A stretch of DNA of 36,170 nucleotides from Bacillota bacterium (GCA_017405645.1 JAFQZZ010000013.1:1-36170); one strand, 5' to 3'; positions 24,268 through 31,973 are shown, counted from the first letter of the stretch. Notes: generated by a model not told the origin, from the letters alone. Numbers and translations are program-made.

Positions 24268-24915
24268 TTATTCCTTTTCTCCGTTCGTATAACGGCAAAT
24301 GTCCGCGATGGGACAGATATCGCATTCGGGCCGGCGGGCCTTGCAGATCCGGCGACCGTGCCAGATCAGGGCGTGATGCATATCGATCCAGGTGTCCTCC
24401 GGCAGCCGTTCCATCAGCGCCAGTTCCGTCTTCAGGACGTCCTTCTCGCAGACGATCCCGATACGGTTGCTGACCCGGAACACATGGGTGTCCACCGGGA
24501 TCGCCGGCACGCCGCAGCCCACCGCCAGCACCACGTTGGCGGTCTTCCTGCCGACGCCCGGCAGCTTCACCAGCTCGTCGAAGTCCTCCGGGACTTCCCC
24601 GCCGTACGCTTCCATGAGCATCCTCGCTGCCGCGGTGATGTTCTTCGCTTTGGTTTTATACATTCCGATCCGCCGGATGGTCTCCTCCACCTCCGCGGGA
24701 TCCGCCGCCGCCAGGGACGCCGCATCCGGGTATTTCCGGAACAGGTCCTTCGTCACCACGTTCACCTGTTTGTCCGTGGTCTGGGCGGAAAGGATCACCG
24801 CGATCAGGAGCTGGAAGCGGTCCTGAAACTCCAGCGCGCATTCCGGCGCCGGGTAGGTCCGCCGCATCTCCTCCAGCAGGATCTTTGTATCATTATCGGT
24901 CCAGTCCATGATCAT
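24268..24915 (-). CDS. nth: Endonuclease III
   Basis: The 215-residue base-excision-repair glycosylase/AP lyase removes oxidised pyrimidines. The helix-hairpin-helix KLPGVGRKTANVV contains the catalytic K124, and D142 lies in PVDTHVFRVSNR. Four cysteines (C191, C198, C201, C207; spacing 6-2-5) bind the iron-sulfur cluster. Length and motifs are those of classic Nth. Its ATG overlaps the stop of the dehydrogenase gene by 4 bp and it ends 6 bp before lysA. Confidence 0.97.
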   Translation of the reverse strand: MIMDWTDNDTKILLEEMRRTYPAPECALEFQDRFQLLIAVILSAQTTDKQVNVVTKDLFRKYPDAASLAAADPAEVEETIRRIGMYKTKAKNITAAARMLMEAYGGEVPEDFDELVKLPGVGRKTANVVLAVGCGVPAIPVDTHVFRVSNRIGIVCEKDVLKTELALMERLPEDTWIDMHHALIWHGRRICKARRPECDICPIADICRYTNGEKE

Positions 24916-25850
24916 CCTCTGTCTTTCAGGCTTTTCAGCAGATGGTCATTGAGCCGGCGTTTGGAAGCAGCCACTTCCTCGGGACTCCATTCCTGGATGC
25001 CCTTCCCGGACTTGAAGCCCAGGTCGCCCTTTTCCACCGCATCCTTCAGGATGTGGGAGGGTTCCGTGGAGGAAGCCAGGTGCTTCAGCAGGTATTCCTG
25101 GATGGCCAGGCTCAGGTCCGTGCCCACCATGTCCGCATGCTCCATGGGTCCCAGCACCGGGGTCCGCATCCCGAAGCCGTATTTCACCGCTTCGTCCACG
25201 GTGGCCGGATCGGCGATGCCGTTCTCCACGATGTACAGGGCTTCCCTCAGCAGCGCGTGCTGCAGGCGGTTGCCGATGAATCCCGGCACGTCCTTGTTGA
25301 CCCGTACCGGCCGTTTGCCGGCCCATTTCAGGAATTCATAGACCGATTCCACCACCTCGTCGGAGGTGTCCTCCGTCCGGATGATCTCCACCAGGGGGAT
25401 CAGGAACGCCGGATTCCAGAAGTGGGTCCCCACGATCCGGTGCCGGTGCACGGAAGTGGAAGCGATCTCGGTAATGCTCATGACGGAGGTGTTCGTCGCC
25501 AGGATCACGTCCTCGGGACAGATCTCGTCCAGCTGTTTGAACAGGTCCTGCTTGATCTGCATGTCCTCGATGACGCATTCAAAGATCATGTCCGCGTCCT
25601 TCACCGCTTCTTCCATATCGTAGATGATCCGGATATTGTCTTTGATCATCCGGCCCTCTTCCTCGGTCATGCAGTCGTTCTCGATCATGTCCCGGATGTT
25701 CCGGTCGATGTTCTCCACCGCATAGTCCTCTTCGAACTGGGCCCTTGCCCGCAGGATGACATTGCAGCCCTTCTGCGCGAACTGGATGCCGATGCCGCTG
25801 CCCATCATGCCGGGGCCGAAGATCGTGATGTTTCGGATTTCTTTGTGCAT
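24912..25850 (-). CDS. 3-hydroxyacyl-CoA dehydrogenase family protein
   Basis: The 312-residue protein begins with a NAD-binding GPGMMGSGIG (12-21) and continues into the C-terminal helical domain of the 3-hydroxyacyl-CoA dehydrogenase family. Catalytic positions are S122 in TNTSVMSI, H143 in GTHFWNPAFLIPLVE, E155 and N194 in GFIGNRLQ. The HFWNP form, rather than HFFNP, is typical of subfamilies acting on substrates other than acetoacetyl-CoA (for example carnitine or sugar-acid dehydrogenases), so 3-hydroxybutyryl-CoA dehydrogenase is not certain. The start at 25850 has AAAGGAGGA 7 nt upstream; the longer frame runs into the flippase gene. No other fatty-acid or butyrate genes are beside it. 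Confidence 0.85.
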   Translation of the reverse strand: MHKEIRNITIFGPGMMGSGIGIQFAQKGCNVILRARAQFEEDYAVENIDRNIRDMIENDCMTEEEGRMIKDNIRIIYDMEEAVKDADMIFECVIEDMQIKQDLFKQLDEICPEDVILATNTSVMSITEIASTSVHRHRIVGTHFWNPAFLIPLVEIIRTEDTSDEVVESVYEFLKWAGKRPVRVNKDVPGFIGNRLQHALLREALYIVENGIADPATVDEAVKYGFGMRTPVLGPMEHADMVGTDLSLAIQEYLLKHLASSTEPSHILKDAVEKGDLGFKSGKGIQEWSPEEVAASKRRLNDHLLKSLKDRG

Positions 25851-25864
25851 ATAATATTCCTCCT

Positions 25865-27484
25865 TTATGCCAGCCTCACTTTTTTCAAGAGCCGGTATAT
25901 CTTCTCTCCCTTCGGGAAAGCCTTGACTTCCTTCGGGAGGATCGCTTTCGTTTTGATCAGCATAACACAGTAGACGACCGCCGATGCCACGACTGCCAGG
26001 AACGTCACCCAATGGCTGCCGGTAAAATGCCCCACTCCGTAACAGAGGACCACGGCCACCAGGACCGACGCGATCCCGCACAGCACAGGCAGCAGCACTG
26101 CCCGCTTCATGTTATGCCTGGTTCCGGTCAGCCGGCGGACAAAATGGTAATTCACCATTGCCGCGGCGAACAGTCCCGCCGAAGTGCCGATGGCCGCGCC
26201 GGAAACATTCAGTTCCGGCATGCCCACCAGTATGTAGGAAACCAGATATTTCACTGCTGCGCCGATAATGATCCCCACTACGGAACGGCCGGGTTTTCCC
26301 AGCCCCTGCAGGATGCCTGCCATGGCCTGCGCCACGCAGATGAAGATCACACCCAGTCCCAGCAGGAACAGGCATTTTGCCGCAGTTTCGGTCTGTCCGG
26401 CCCGCGCCGGGTAAATCAGATCCATCAATTGCTGCGGAATGGCCATGATGCCGAAAGCGCAGGGAACGCCGATCATGATGGCGACCCTCAGCCCCAGCCG
26501 GATATTGTTGTTCATTCTCCGCCGGTCGCCGATGCTCTTCGCCGCGGCGATGGCCGGCACCAGGCTCAGCGCCATGGCCAGCGCCAGAGACTGGGGAAGA
26601 TTGACGACAGGCCCGGCATAACCGGACAACTGCCCGTACAGCCCATTGGCTTCATGGGCGGAAAAACCGGCTGCTTCCAGTCTCCGCATGACCACCAGCA
26701 GATCCACCATGTTCATGATGGGAAAGATCGACACGCCGATAGTGATGGGAACAGCGATGCCCACCAGCCGCCTGAGGATACTCTTGCCGGGTTCCGGTTT
26801 TTCGAGGCTGGCATTCCCGCTGTCAAAGGGAAGCATGCTCTTCTTCCGCATGGAGCGGTAAACCAGTATGATGAACAAGGCCCCGAAGACCGGCCCGATG
26901 CTGCCGGCGCCGGATGCCGCCGCCGCTGCAACGGCTACGCCCTTCGGAAGCAGAACCACTGCCAGCGTCAGACCGACAGCGACCCGGACCACCTGCTCCA
27001 CGATCTGGGAACCCGCCGTGGGCTCCATGATCTGGAATCCCTGGAAGTAGCCCCGGAACACCGCCATCACCGGCACGATCAGCAGCGCCGGCGCAATGGC
27101 CGCCATGGCGTAATAGGCGCCGGGATCGCCGAAGAAACGGACGATGGGCCCCGCCAGCAGCCAGACCGCCAGGGCGGAAACCACGCCCACCGCGATCATC
27201 AGCACAAAAGAGATCCGGAAGATCCGGTGCGCTTCCGAATAATTCCCGCGGGCAGTATTCCCGGAAACCATCTGGGAAATGGCCGCCGGCACGCCGTTGG
27301 TGGAAAAAATCAGAATAAAGATATATACGGGGTAGGCAGTCTGGAAATAGCCCATCCCCTCATCCCCGATGATGTTCGCCAACGGGATCCGGAACAGGGC
27401 CCCCAGGGCCTGAACCATCAGGCCTGCCAGCCCCAGAACCGCCGCTCCGCGGACAAAGCTTTTCGGGTGTGCCGCATTCTTCAT
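25865..27484 (-). CDS. SpoVB/MurJ-type polysaccharide flippase
   Basis: The 539-residue protein has about 14 membrane segments of the MOP/MVF superfamily and starts RGAAVLGLAGLMVQALGALF, followed by RIPLANIIGDEGMGYFQTAY. This pattern with FSTNGVPAAISQMVS is typical of the stage V sporulation protein B group (putative oligosaccharide-lipid flippases, probably acting on lipid II or a related precursor). It lacks residues that separate lipid II from other substrates by eye. An AGGAAGG site precedes its ATG. A promoter with TATAAT lies just upstream, and it is the first gene of the long minus-strand run. Confidence 0.88.
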   Translation of the reverse strand: MKNAAHPKSFVRGAAVLGLAGLMVQALGALFRIPLANIIGDEGMGYFQTAYPVYIFILIFSTNGVPAAISQMVSGNTARGNYSEAHRIFRISFVLMIAVGVVSALAVWLLAGPIVRFFGDPGAYYAMAAIAPALLIVPVMAVFRGYFQGFQIMEPTAGSQIVEQVVRVAVGLTLAVVLLPKGVAVAAAAASGAGSIGPVFGALFIILVYRSMRKKSMLPFDSGNASLEKPEPGKSILRRLVGIAVPITIGVSIFPIMNMVDLLVVMRRLEAAGFSAHEANGLYGQLSGYAGPVVNLPQSLALAMALSLVPAIAAAKSIGDRRRMNNNIRLGLRVAIMIGVPCAFGIMAIPQQLMDLIYPARAGQTETAAKCLFLLGLGVIFICVAQAMAGILQGLGKPGRSVVGIIIGAAVKYLVSYILVGMPELNVSGAAIGTSAGLFAAAMVNYHFVRRLTGTRHNMKRAVLLPVLCGIASVLVAVVLCYGVGHFTGSHWVTFLAVVASAVVYCVMLIKTKAILPKEVKAFPKGEKIYRLLKKVRLA

Positions 27485-27531
27485 GTTTGCTGTTTGCCTT
27501 CCTGCGCATACTTATCGCATCTTATCATTTT

Positions 27532-27560
27532 ATTATACCAAAAAACCCCGGCGATGGAAA
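27532..27560 (-). promoter_or_regulatory. Sigma-A promoter of the spoVB-to-rlmD run
   Basis: On the minus strand TTTCCA (plus 27555-27560) and TATAAT (plus 27532-27537) are 17 bp apart. The -10 is perfect and the -35 matches 4 of 6. The -35 falls in the loop of the preceding terminator hairpin. Confidence 0.6.
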
Positions 27561-27578
27561 CCCGCCGGGGCATTTTTT
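27540..27578. terminator. Bidirectional-looking terminator after nrdG
   Basis: CCCCGGCG (27546-27553) pairs perfectly with CGCCGGGG (27563-27570) across a 9-nt loop. On the minus strand six T residues follow immediately (plus A-run 27540-27545), ending the nrdG transcript. A second T6 lies on the plus side (27573-27578), though no plus-strand gene needs it. Confidence 0.9.
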
Positions 27579-27595
27579 CTTATATTCCGCAGGAT

Positions 27596-28111
27596 TTATG
27601 CGGGATCGCTGAAAACGATCACCTCTCCGGCTTCCAGGGACGCCTGCACGTCCACCAGCCGCTGGTTGGTGCTGCCCCTGAACGGCAGCGCCAGCGTCTT
27701 CCGGTCCAGGATGAAACGGCCGTCGATGATCATCCGGCATTGTTCGATGATGTAACGGATGTTCTCGTCCTCTTCCGCCATCTCCAGCAGTTCCTCAAAG
27801 GTATAACCGCTGTAGGAAATCAGGTCCAGCCCCATCTCCTTCACGCCCTTCGCCAGCTCCGCCATGGCTTCCGGCTGTTCAAAGGGTTCGCCGCCGCTGA
27901 AGGTCACGCCCTTCAAAATGGGGTTCTTGGCGATCTCCTGCAGGATGCGGTCCGTCCCGATCCAGTTCCCGCCTTCCGGGTCGTGGGTCTGGGGATTATG
28001 GCAGCCGGGGCACCGGTGGGAACAGCCCTGCGCGAAGACCACGAACCGGATTCCCGGCCCGTCCACGATGGATTCCCGTATGATACCTGCTATTTTCAGT
28101 CTTGCCGCCAT
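27596..28111 (-). CDS. nrdG: Anaerobic ribonucleotide reductase activating protein
   Basis: The 171-residue radical-SAM enzyme has the cluster motif C30-x3-C34-x2-C37 (GCSHRCPGCHNP), the GGEPFEQP glycine-rich SAM segment, and the preceding DGPGIRFVVFAQG. It generates the glycyl radical on NrdD under anaerobic conditions. The ATG at 28111 follows AAAGGAGG. It is separated from nrdD by the 1.1-kb ligase gene, which is unusual because nrdG normally follows nrdD directly. A strong terminator follows its stop codon. Confidence 0.96.
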   Translation of the reverse strand: MAARLKIAGIIRESIVDGPGIRFVVFAQGCSHRCPGCHNPQTHDPEGGNWIGTDRILQEIAKNPILKGVTFSGGEPFEQPEAMAELAKGVKEMGLDLISYSGYTFEELLEMAEEDENIRYIIEQCRMIIDGRFILDRKTLALPFRGSTNQRLVDVQASLEAGEVIVFSDPA

Positions 28112-28146
28112 AATATTGCCTCCTTTTCACGGGAGCACCAACGGGC

Positions 28147-29262
28147 TTATCTCAAAACGGTCGATGCATCCTCGATCATGTATTCCAGTAATTCTTCGAT
28201 TTCCATGCCGCCGCCCTGCATCATCAGGGGATACCGGCTGTAGGTGGTGAATCCCGGCATGGTGTTGACTTCATTCAGATAGATTTCCAGATCCTCCGTC
28301 ACGAACATGTCCACCCGGGCGCAGCCCTTACATTCGCTGACCCTGTACATCTCGATGGCCGTCTGCTTGATCTGCTCCCGCAATTCTTCAATGGTGATGC
28401 CCTTCTGCTTCATCCGTTCCCGGTAATCCTCCGGCAACTCCATAGGCATCCGCAGACTGGAATTCACGGAACCCTTTTCCGGTGTGGCCTGCAGGTGGGT
28501 GTTCAGGAAACCGTACTCCAGCACGATCTCGTCCACTTCACCGACGATCAGGTCCCTGCCGGTGCCCAGCACCGAAGCCCCCACTTCCACGCCGACGACT
28601 TTTTCCTCGATCTTGATCTTGTTGCCGTATTTCGCCGCCAACTCAACAGCCGGCGCAAATTCGCTTTCATCCTTGACTTCGGACACTCCGTAGGACGATC
28701 CGGCGCAGGAAGGTTTGATAAAGAGCGGATATTTCATCCCCTCCGCCCGCTTCATAATGGTCTCCACCGATTCGGCGGCATAACCGATGACGGACTTCGT
28801 GGTGTTGATCCCCACCGTGCGGGCCAGCCGGTGGGCGACGTCTTTATCCATGCAGATGCCGGAAGCCAGCAGGCCGCAGCCCACATAGGGGATGCCGGTC
28901 AGTTCAAACAGTCCCTGCAGGCAGCCGTCTTCTCCGGTGGCGCCGTGGATCATCGGGAACAGCACGTCCACCGGGGTGAACACATTTCCTTCTTCCCTCA
29001 CTTCCAGGAATCCGCCGGCATGGCGGTCCGGCAGCAGGATCACGGGCACGCTGTCCTCTTTGTTTTCCTGCCATGTATCGTTGAAGATCTTGTCGATGTC
29101 TCCGTTGTAGCGGAACCATTTTCCTTCTTTCGTGATCGGGATGCAGATCACGTCGTACTTGTCATAATTCATGTGCTTCAGCACGTTGTGGGCCGATTTC
29201 AGGGATACCGGATACTCGCTGGAATATCCCCCGAAAATCAGTGCTACCGTCTTCTTTTTCAT
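28147..29262 (-). CDS. D-alanine-D-X ligase, Ddl/Van family with VanA-like omega loop
   Basis: The 371-residue ATP-grasp ligase joins D-Ala to a second D-amino or D-hydroxy acid for the peptidoglycan stem. The start MKKKTVALIFGG with the catalytic E16 in SSEYPVSL, the lid IKPSCAGSSYG and the metal site LNEVNTMPGFTTYSRYP are family-typical. The omega loop at 251-265 reads GFLNTHLQATPEKGS. Ordinary Ddl has a Tyr (E. coli DdlB Y216) in a KY motif, whereas VanA and VanB have His five residues before PEKGS, as here (H256). That suggests D-Ala-D-lactate specificity; D-Ala-D-Ala or D-Ser remain possible. Residues about 278-297 look inserted. The ATG at 29262 is preceded by CGGAGG. It separates nrdD from nrdG. 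Confidence 0.85.
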   Translation of the reverse strand: MKKKTVALIFGGYSSEYPVSLKSAHNVLKHMNYDKYDVICIPITKEGKWFRYNGDIDKIFNDTWQENKEDSVPVILLPDRHAGGFLEVREEGNVFTPVDVLFPMIHGATGEDGCLQGLFELTGIPYVGCGLLASGICMDKDVAHRLARTVGINTTKSVIGYAAESVETIMKRAEGMKYPLFIKPSCAGSSYGVSEVKDESEFAPAVELAAKYGNKIKIEEKVVGVEVGASVLGTGRDLIVGEVDEIVLEYGFLNTHLQATPEKGSVNSSLRMPMELPEDYRERMKQKGITIEELREQIKQTAIEMYRVSECKGCARVDMFVTEDLEIYLNEVNTMPGFTTYSRYPLMMQGGGMEIEELLEYMIEDASTVLR

Positions 29263-29275
29263 TTGGCACCTCCGT

Positions 29276-29310
29276 AAAAAACCGGACAGTTCCATCGACG
29301 GTCTGTCCGG
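29276..29310 (-). terminator. Terminator/attenuator-like hairpin between nrdD and the ligase gene
   Basis: CCGGACAG (29282-29289) and CTGTCCGG (29303-29310) form an 8-bp perfect stem with a 13-nt loop. On the minus strand six T residues follow directly, and then the ligase ribosome binding site CGGAGG begins within 4 bp. This is a classic intrinsic terminator in shape, placed directly before a start codon with no room for a new promoter. Confidence 0.8.
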
Positions 29311-29327
29311 AAAGTGTCATTAACGAA

Positions 29328-31685
29328 TTACGCTTCTTCTGCTTCTTCCTTCAATGTCTCCATTTTGGGGAGATCGTGCTTCACGCGGTCTCCTTCCTCC
29401 GCGGTCTTGGCATCGTTCCAGCGGTCCATATCGCCCACCAGGTATCCGGTGATCCGGCGGATCCGCTCGAAGTTCACGCTTTCGTGCTCTCTTCTGCCGC
29501 AGAAGGGACATACGTCATCGATGATTCCATTATATCCGCAAACCGGGTCTCTGTCTACCGGATGATTGATGGATCCGTAGCCGATCCCGTTTTCCTTCAT
29601 GCACCGGACCACCTGCTCGAAAGCTTCCAGGTTGTTGGTCGGGTTGCCGTCCAGTTCCACGTAGGTGATGTGGCCGGCGTTGGTCAGCGCATGGTACGGC
29701 GCCTCCAGCTTGATCTTGTCGAAAGCGGAGATGTTGTAGTATACCGGGATGTGGAAGGAGTTGGTGTAGTAATCCTTGTCGGTGATTCCCGGGATCTCGC
29801 CGTATTTCTTCTTGTCGATCCGGACGAACCGGCCGGAAAGACCTTCCGCCGGGGTGGCCAGAAGCGTATAGTTCAGCTTGGTCCGCTGGGACTCTTCATC
29901 CAGCCGCTTTCTCATATAGCCGATGATCTCCAGCCCCAGGTTCTGGGCTTCTTCCGTCTCCCCGTGGTGGGAACCGATCAGCGCCGTCAGGCATTCCGCC
30001 AGGCCGATGAAGCCCACGGAAAGGGTCCCGTGCTTCAGGACTTCGCCGATGTTATCGTCGATCTCCAGCTTGTCGGAATCGATCCAGATCCCCTGTCCCA
30101 TCAGGAAGGGGAAGTTCCGGACTTTCTTGCCGCACTGGATGGCGAACCGTTCGTTGAGCTGCATGATGACCAGGTCGATCTTCCGGTCCAGGTCCTCGAA
30201 GAACAGTTCGATATTCTTGTGGGCGTTCAGGGCGATCCGGGGCAGGTTGATGGAGGTGAAACTCAGGTTGCCTCTGCCGGGAACGATCTGCCGGTCGGGA
30301 TCATGCGCATTGCCGATGACGCGGGTCCGGCAGCCCATGTAGGCGACTTCCGTTTCCGGATGGCCTTCTTTATAGTACTGCAGGTTGTAGGGCGCGTCGA
30401 TGAAGGAGTAGTTCGGGAACAGTCTCTTGGCGGAAACCTCCAGGGACAGTTTGAACAGGTCGTAGTTCGGTTCTCCTTCGTTGTAGTTGATGCCTTCCTT
30501 CACCTTGTAGATCTGGATCGGGAAGATCGGAGTCTCGCCGTTACCCAGGCCGCTTGCCGTGGCCAGCAGCAGGTTCTTTACCACCATCCGGCCTTCCGGG
30601 GAGGTGTCCAGCCCGTAGTTCACGGAACTGAAGGGGATCTGGGCGCCCGCTCTGGAATGCATGGTGTTCAGGTTGTGGATAAAGGCCTCCATAGCCTGGT
30701 AGGTCTGCTTGTCCACTTCCTTTTCCGCGCTTTCCCGGACGAACTTCACGGTCTTGTCGATCAGGCCCTTGTCCAGGATATAGTCCGCCAGGACTTTCTT
30801 CTGAAGTTCGATTTTTTCTTCATCGTCCGATAAAGCCGGAGTGTATTCGTATTCCTTCAGGAAGACCTCCATGACTTCTTCGGCCTTTTCTTCGCTGTCC
30901 TCCAGGCCGCAGAGCAGTTCCATGCACTTCTGCAGGTTGGACTTGTACAGCTTTTTGTAGCTCTTCTTGACACCCTTGGCCATGGCGTAGTCGAAGTTCG
31001 GCACGCTCTGTCCGCCGTGCTGGTCGTTCTGGTTGGACTGGATCGCGATGCAGGCCAAGGCCGCGTAGCTCTGGATGGAGTTGGGCTCCCGCAGGAATCC
31101 GTGGCCGGTGGAAAACCCGTTGTCAAAGAGTTTCCCCAGGTCGATCTGGCAGCAGGTGGTGGTCAGGGTGTAGAAATCCATATCGTGGATATGGATATCC
31201 CCGTTCCGGTGCGCTTCGGAAACCTTCGGATCCAGGATAAACATCTCATAAAACTTCTTCGCACTCTCGGAACCGTACTTCAGCATGGTCCCCATGGCGG
31301 TATCGCCGTCGATATTGGCGTTTTCCCTCTTGACATCGCTTTCCTTGGCATCCTGGAAAGTCAGGTTTTCCAGCGTCCTCATCAGGGAGGAGTTCATTTC
31401 ACGGACCTTGGACCGGGTGGACCGGTAGAGAATGAATTCTTTGGCCGTCCGCGCGTGGCCGGTTTCGATCAGGATCTTTTCAACCGCGTCCTGGATCTGC
31501 TCAACGGCGGGTTGCTCGATCTTGAGTTCTTCTTCGATGTAAACGACGACCTGACCGGCCAGCTTTTCCGCCATGGCCCTGTCACGGCCGCCTGTTGCCT
31601 GAGCAGCTTTGTAGATCGCATCAGTGATCTTATCGAGTTCAAATGGGACCTCTCTTCCGTCCCGCTTAATAATAGTAGTGATCAT
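29328..31685 (-). CDS. nrdD: Anaerobic ribonucleoside-triphosphate reductase
   Basis: The 785-residue class III reductase makes dNTPs using a glycyl radical. An N-terminal ATP-cone (about 1-95; IIKRDGREVPFELDKITDAI) gives allosteric control. The central barrel includes TTTCCQIDLGKLFDNGFSTG and GRGNLSFTSINLPRIA. The zinc site is DPVCGYNG plus DDVCPFCGRRE. The glycyl radical site lies in RITGYLVGDMDR with G747. It requires NrdG. It is transcribed from its own promoter, with two NrdR-box-like sites upstream. The start at 31685 is preceded by an AGGATGG site. The gene is complete and shows no sign of decay. Confidence 0.97.
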   Translation of the reverse strand: MITTIIKRDGREVPFELDKITDAIYKAAQATGGRDRAMAEKLAGQVVVYIEEELKIEQPAVEQIQDAVEKILIETGHARTAKEFILYRSTRSKVREMNSSLMRTLENLTFQDAKESDVKRENANIDGDTAMGTMLKYGSESAKKFYEMFILDPKVSEAHRNGDIHIHDMDFYTLTTTCCQIDLGKLFDNGFSTGHGFLREPNSIQSYAALACIAIQSNQNDQHGGQSVPNFDYAMAKGVKKSYKKLYKSNLQKCMELLCGLEDSEEKAEEVMEVFLKEYEYTPALSDDEEKIELQKKVLADYILDKGLIDKTVKFVRESAEKEVDKQTYQAMEAFIHNLNTMHSRAGAQIPFSSVNYGLDTSPEGRMVVKNLLLATASGLGNGETPIFPIQIYKVKEGINYNEGEPNYDLFKLSLEVSAKRLFPNYSFIDAPYNLQYYKEGHPETEVAYMGCRTRVIGNAHDPDRQIVPGRGNLSFTSINLPRIALNAHKNIELFFEDLDRKIDLVIMQLNERFAIQCGKKVRNFPFLMGQGIWIDSDKLEIDDNIGEVLKHGTLSVGFIGLAECLTALIGSHHGETEEAQNLGLEIIGYMRKRLDEESQRTKLNYTLLATPAEGLSGRFVRIDKKKYGEIPGITDKDYYTNSFHIPVYYNISAFDKIKLEAPYHALTNAGHITYVELDGNPTNNLEAFEQVVRCMKENGIGYGSINHPVDRDPVCGYNGIIDDVCPFCGRREHESVNFERIRRITGYLVGDMDRWNDAKTAEEGDRVKHDLPKMETLKEEAEEA

Positions 31686-31727
31686 TGCAAAAAACCATCC
31701 TAAAACATATAAAATTATTACGTATAA

Positions 31728-31756
31728 ATCTTATATTCTCGGGGGCTCTTTGTCAA
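31728..31756 (-). promoter_or_regulatory. Sigma-A promoter of nrdD
   Basis: On the minus strand a perfect TTGACA (plus 31751-31756) is followed after 17 bp by TAAGAT (plus 31728-31733). It is 43 bp upstream of the nrdD start codon. Confidence 0.7.
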
Positions 31757-31764
31757 GGGCAAAA

Positions 31765-31812
31765 GCACCCTACTTTGTATGACATTTATGTTACAAATAC
31801 TATATCTTGTGT
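31765..31812. promoter_or_regulatory. nrdR box: Two tandem NrdR-box-like operators
   Basis: Box 1 at 31797-31812 (ATACTATATCTTGTGT) matches 14 of 16 positions of the NrdR consensus ACAC-W-ATATAT-W-GTGT. Box 2 at 31765-31780 (GCACCCTACTTTGTAT) matches about 10 of 16. They are 32 bp apart (about three helical turns) with a 16-bp gap, the spacing known for NrdR pairs. They lie just upstream of the nrdD -35, so NrdR probably represses nrdD when dATP is high. The nrdR gene itself is not in the window. Confidence 0.7.
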
Positions 31813-31824
31813 AATTCTTTTCTC

Positions 31825-31853
31825 TGTACAAAGTCCCGGAAACGTTGTAAAAT
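31825..31853 (+). promoter_or_regulatory. Probable promoter of the LD-carboxypeptidase gene
   Basis: TGTACA (31825-31830) and TAAAAT (31848-31853) are 17 bp apart, the same hexamers and spacing as the predicted aldo/keto reductase promoter. NrdR box 1 ends 12 bp upstream of this -35. Confidence 0.45.
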
Positions 31854-31859
31854 GGAGAG

Positions 31860-31973
31860 GGAAAAGACCCCGGAAACGGGAAAACCCTTGCAGTTTGGGG
31901 CTTTTCGGCCACCGGCGCCCCGCGGGCGGCAAACCACATCATATTGTGTTAAAAAACTTTCGGAGGTATAGAT
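31860..31973 (+). other. Long 5' leader of the LD-carboxypeptidase gene
   Basis: About 110 bp separate the predicted start site from the ATG. The leader can form small stems (CCCG/CGGG near 31869-31880 and GGGGC 31897-31901 with GCCCC 31917-31921) followed by a GC-rich stretch. It matches no riboswitch class that I recognise, and the stems are short. Confidence 0.3.

Noticed and set aside
26012..28243. A 743-codon open frame on the plus strand
   Set aside because: It lies antisense to spoVB, nrdG and part of the ligase gene. It is rich in His, Arg, Gln and Pro, with no domain, as expected opposite GC-rich codons.
28147..29310. A complete glycopeptide-resistance operon around the ligase
   Set aside because: No vanH, vanX, vanY-type membrane carboxypeptidase or vanRS genes lie nearby; the S66 LD-carboxypeptidase is not VanX or VanY.
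29241..30833. A 530-codon plus-strand frame
   Set aside because: It is antisense to nrdD and lacks any recognisable motif.
31860..31973. Riboswitch in the LD-carboxypeptidase leader
   Set aside because: The stems are short and I recognise no conserved riboswitch core.
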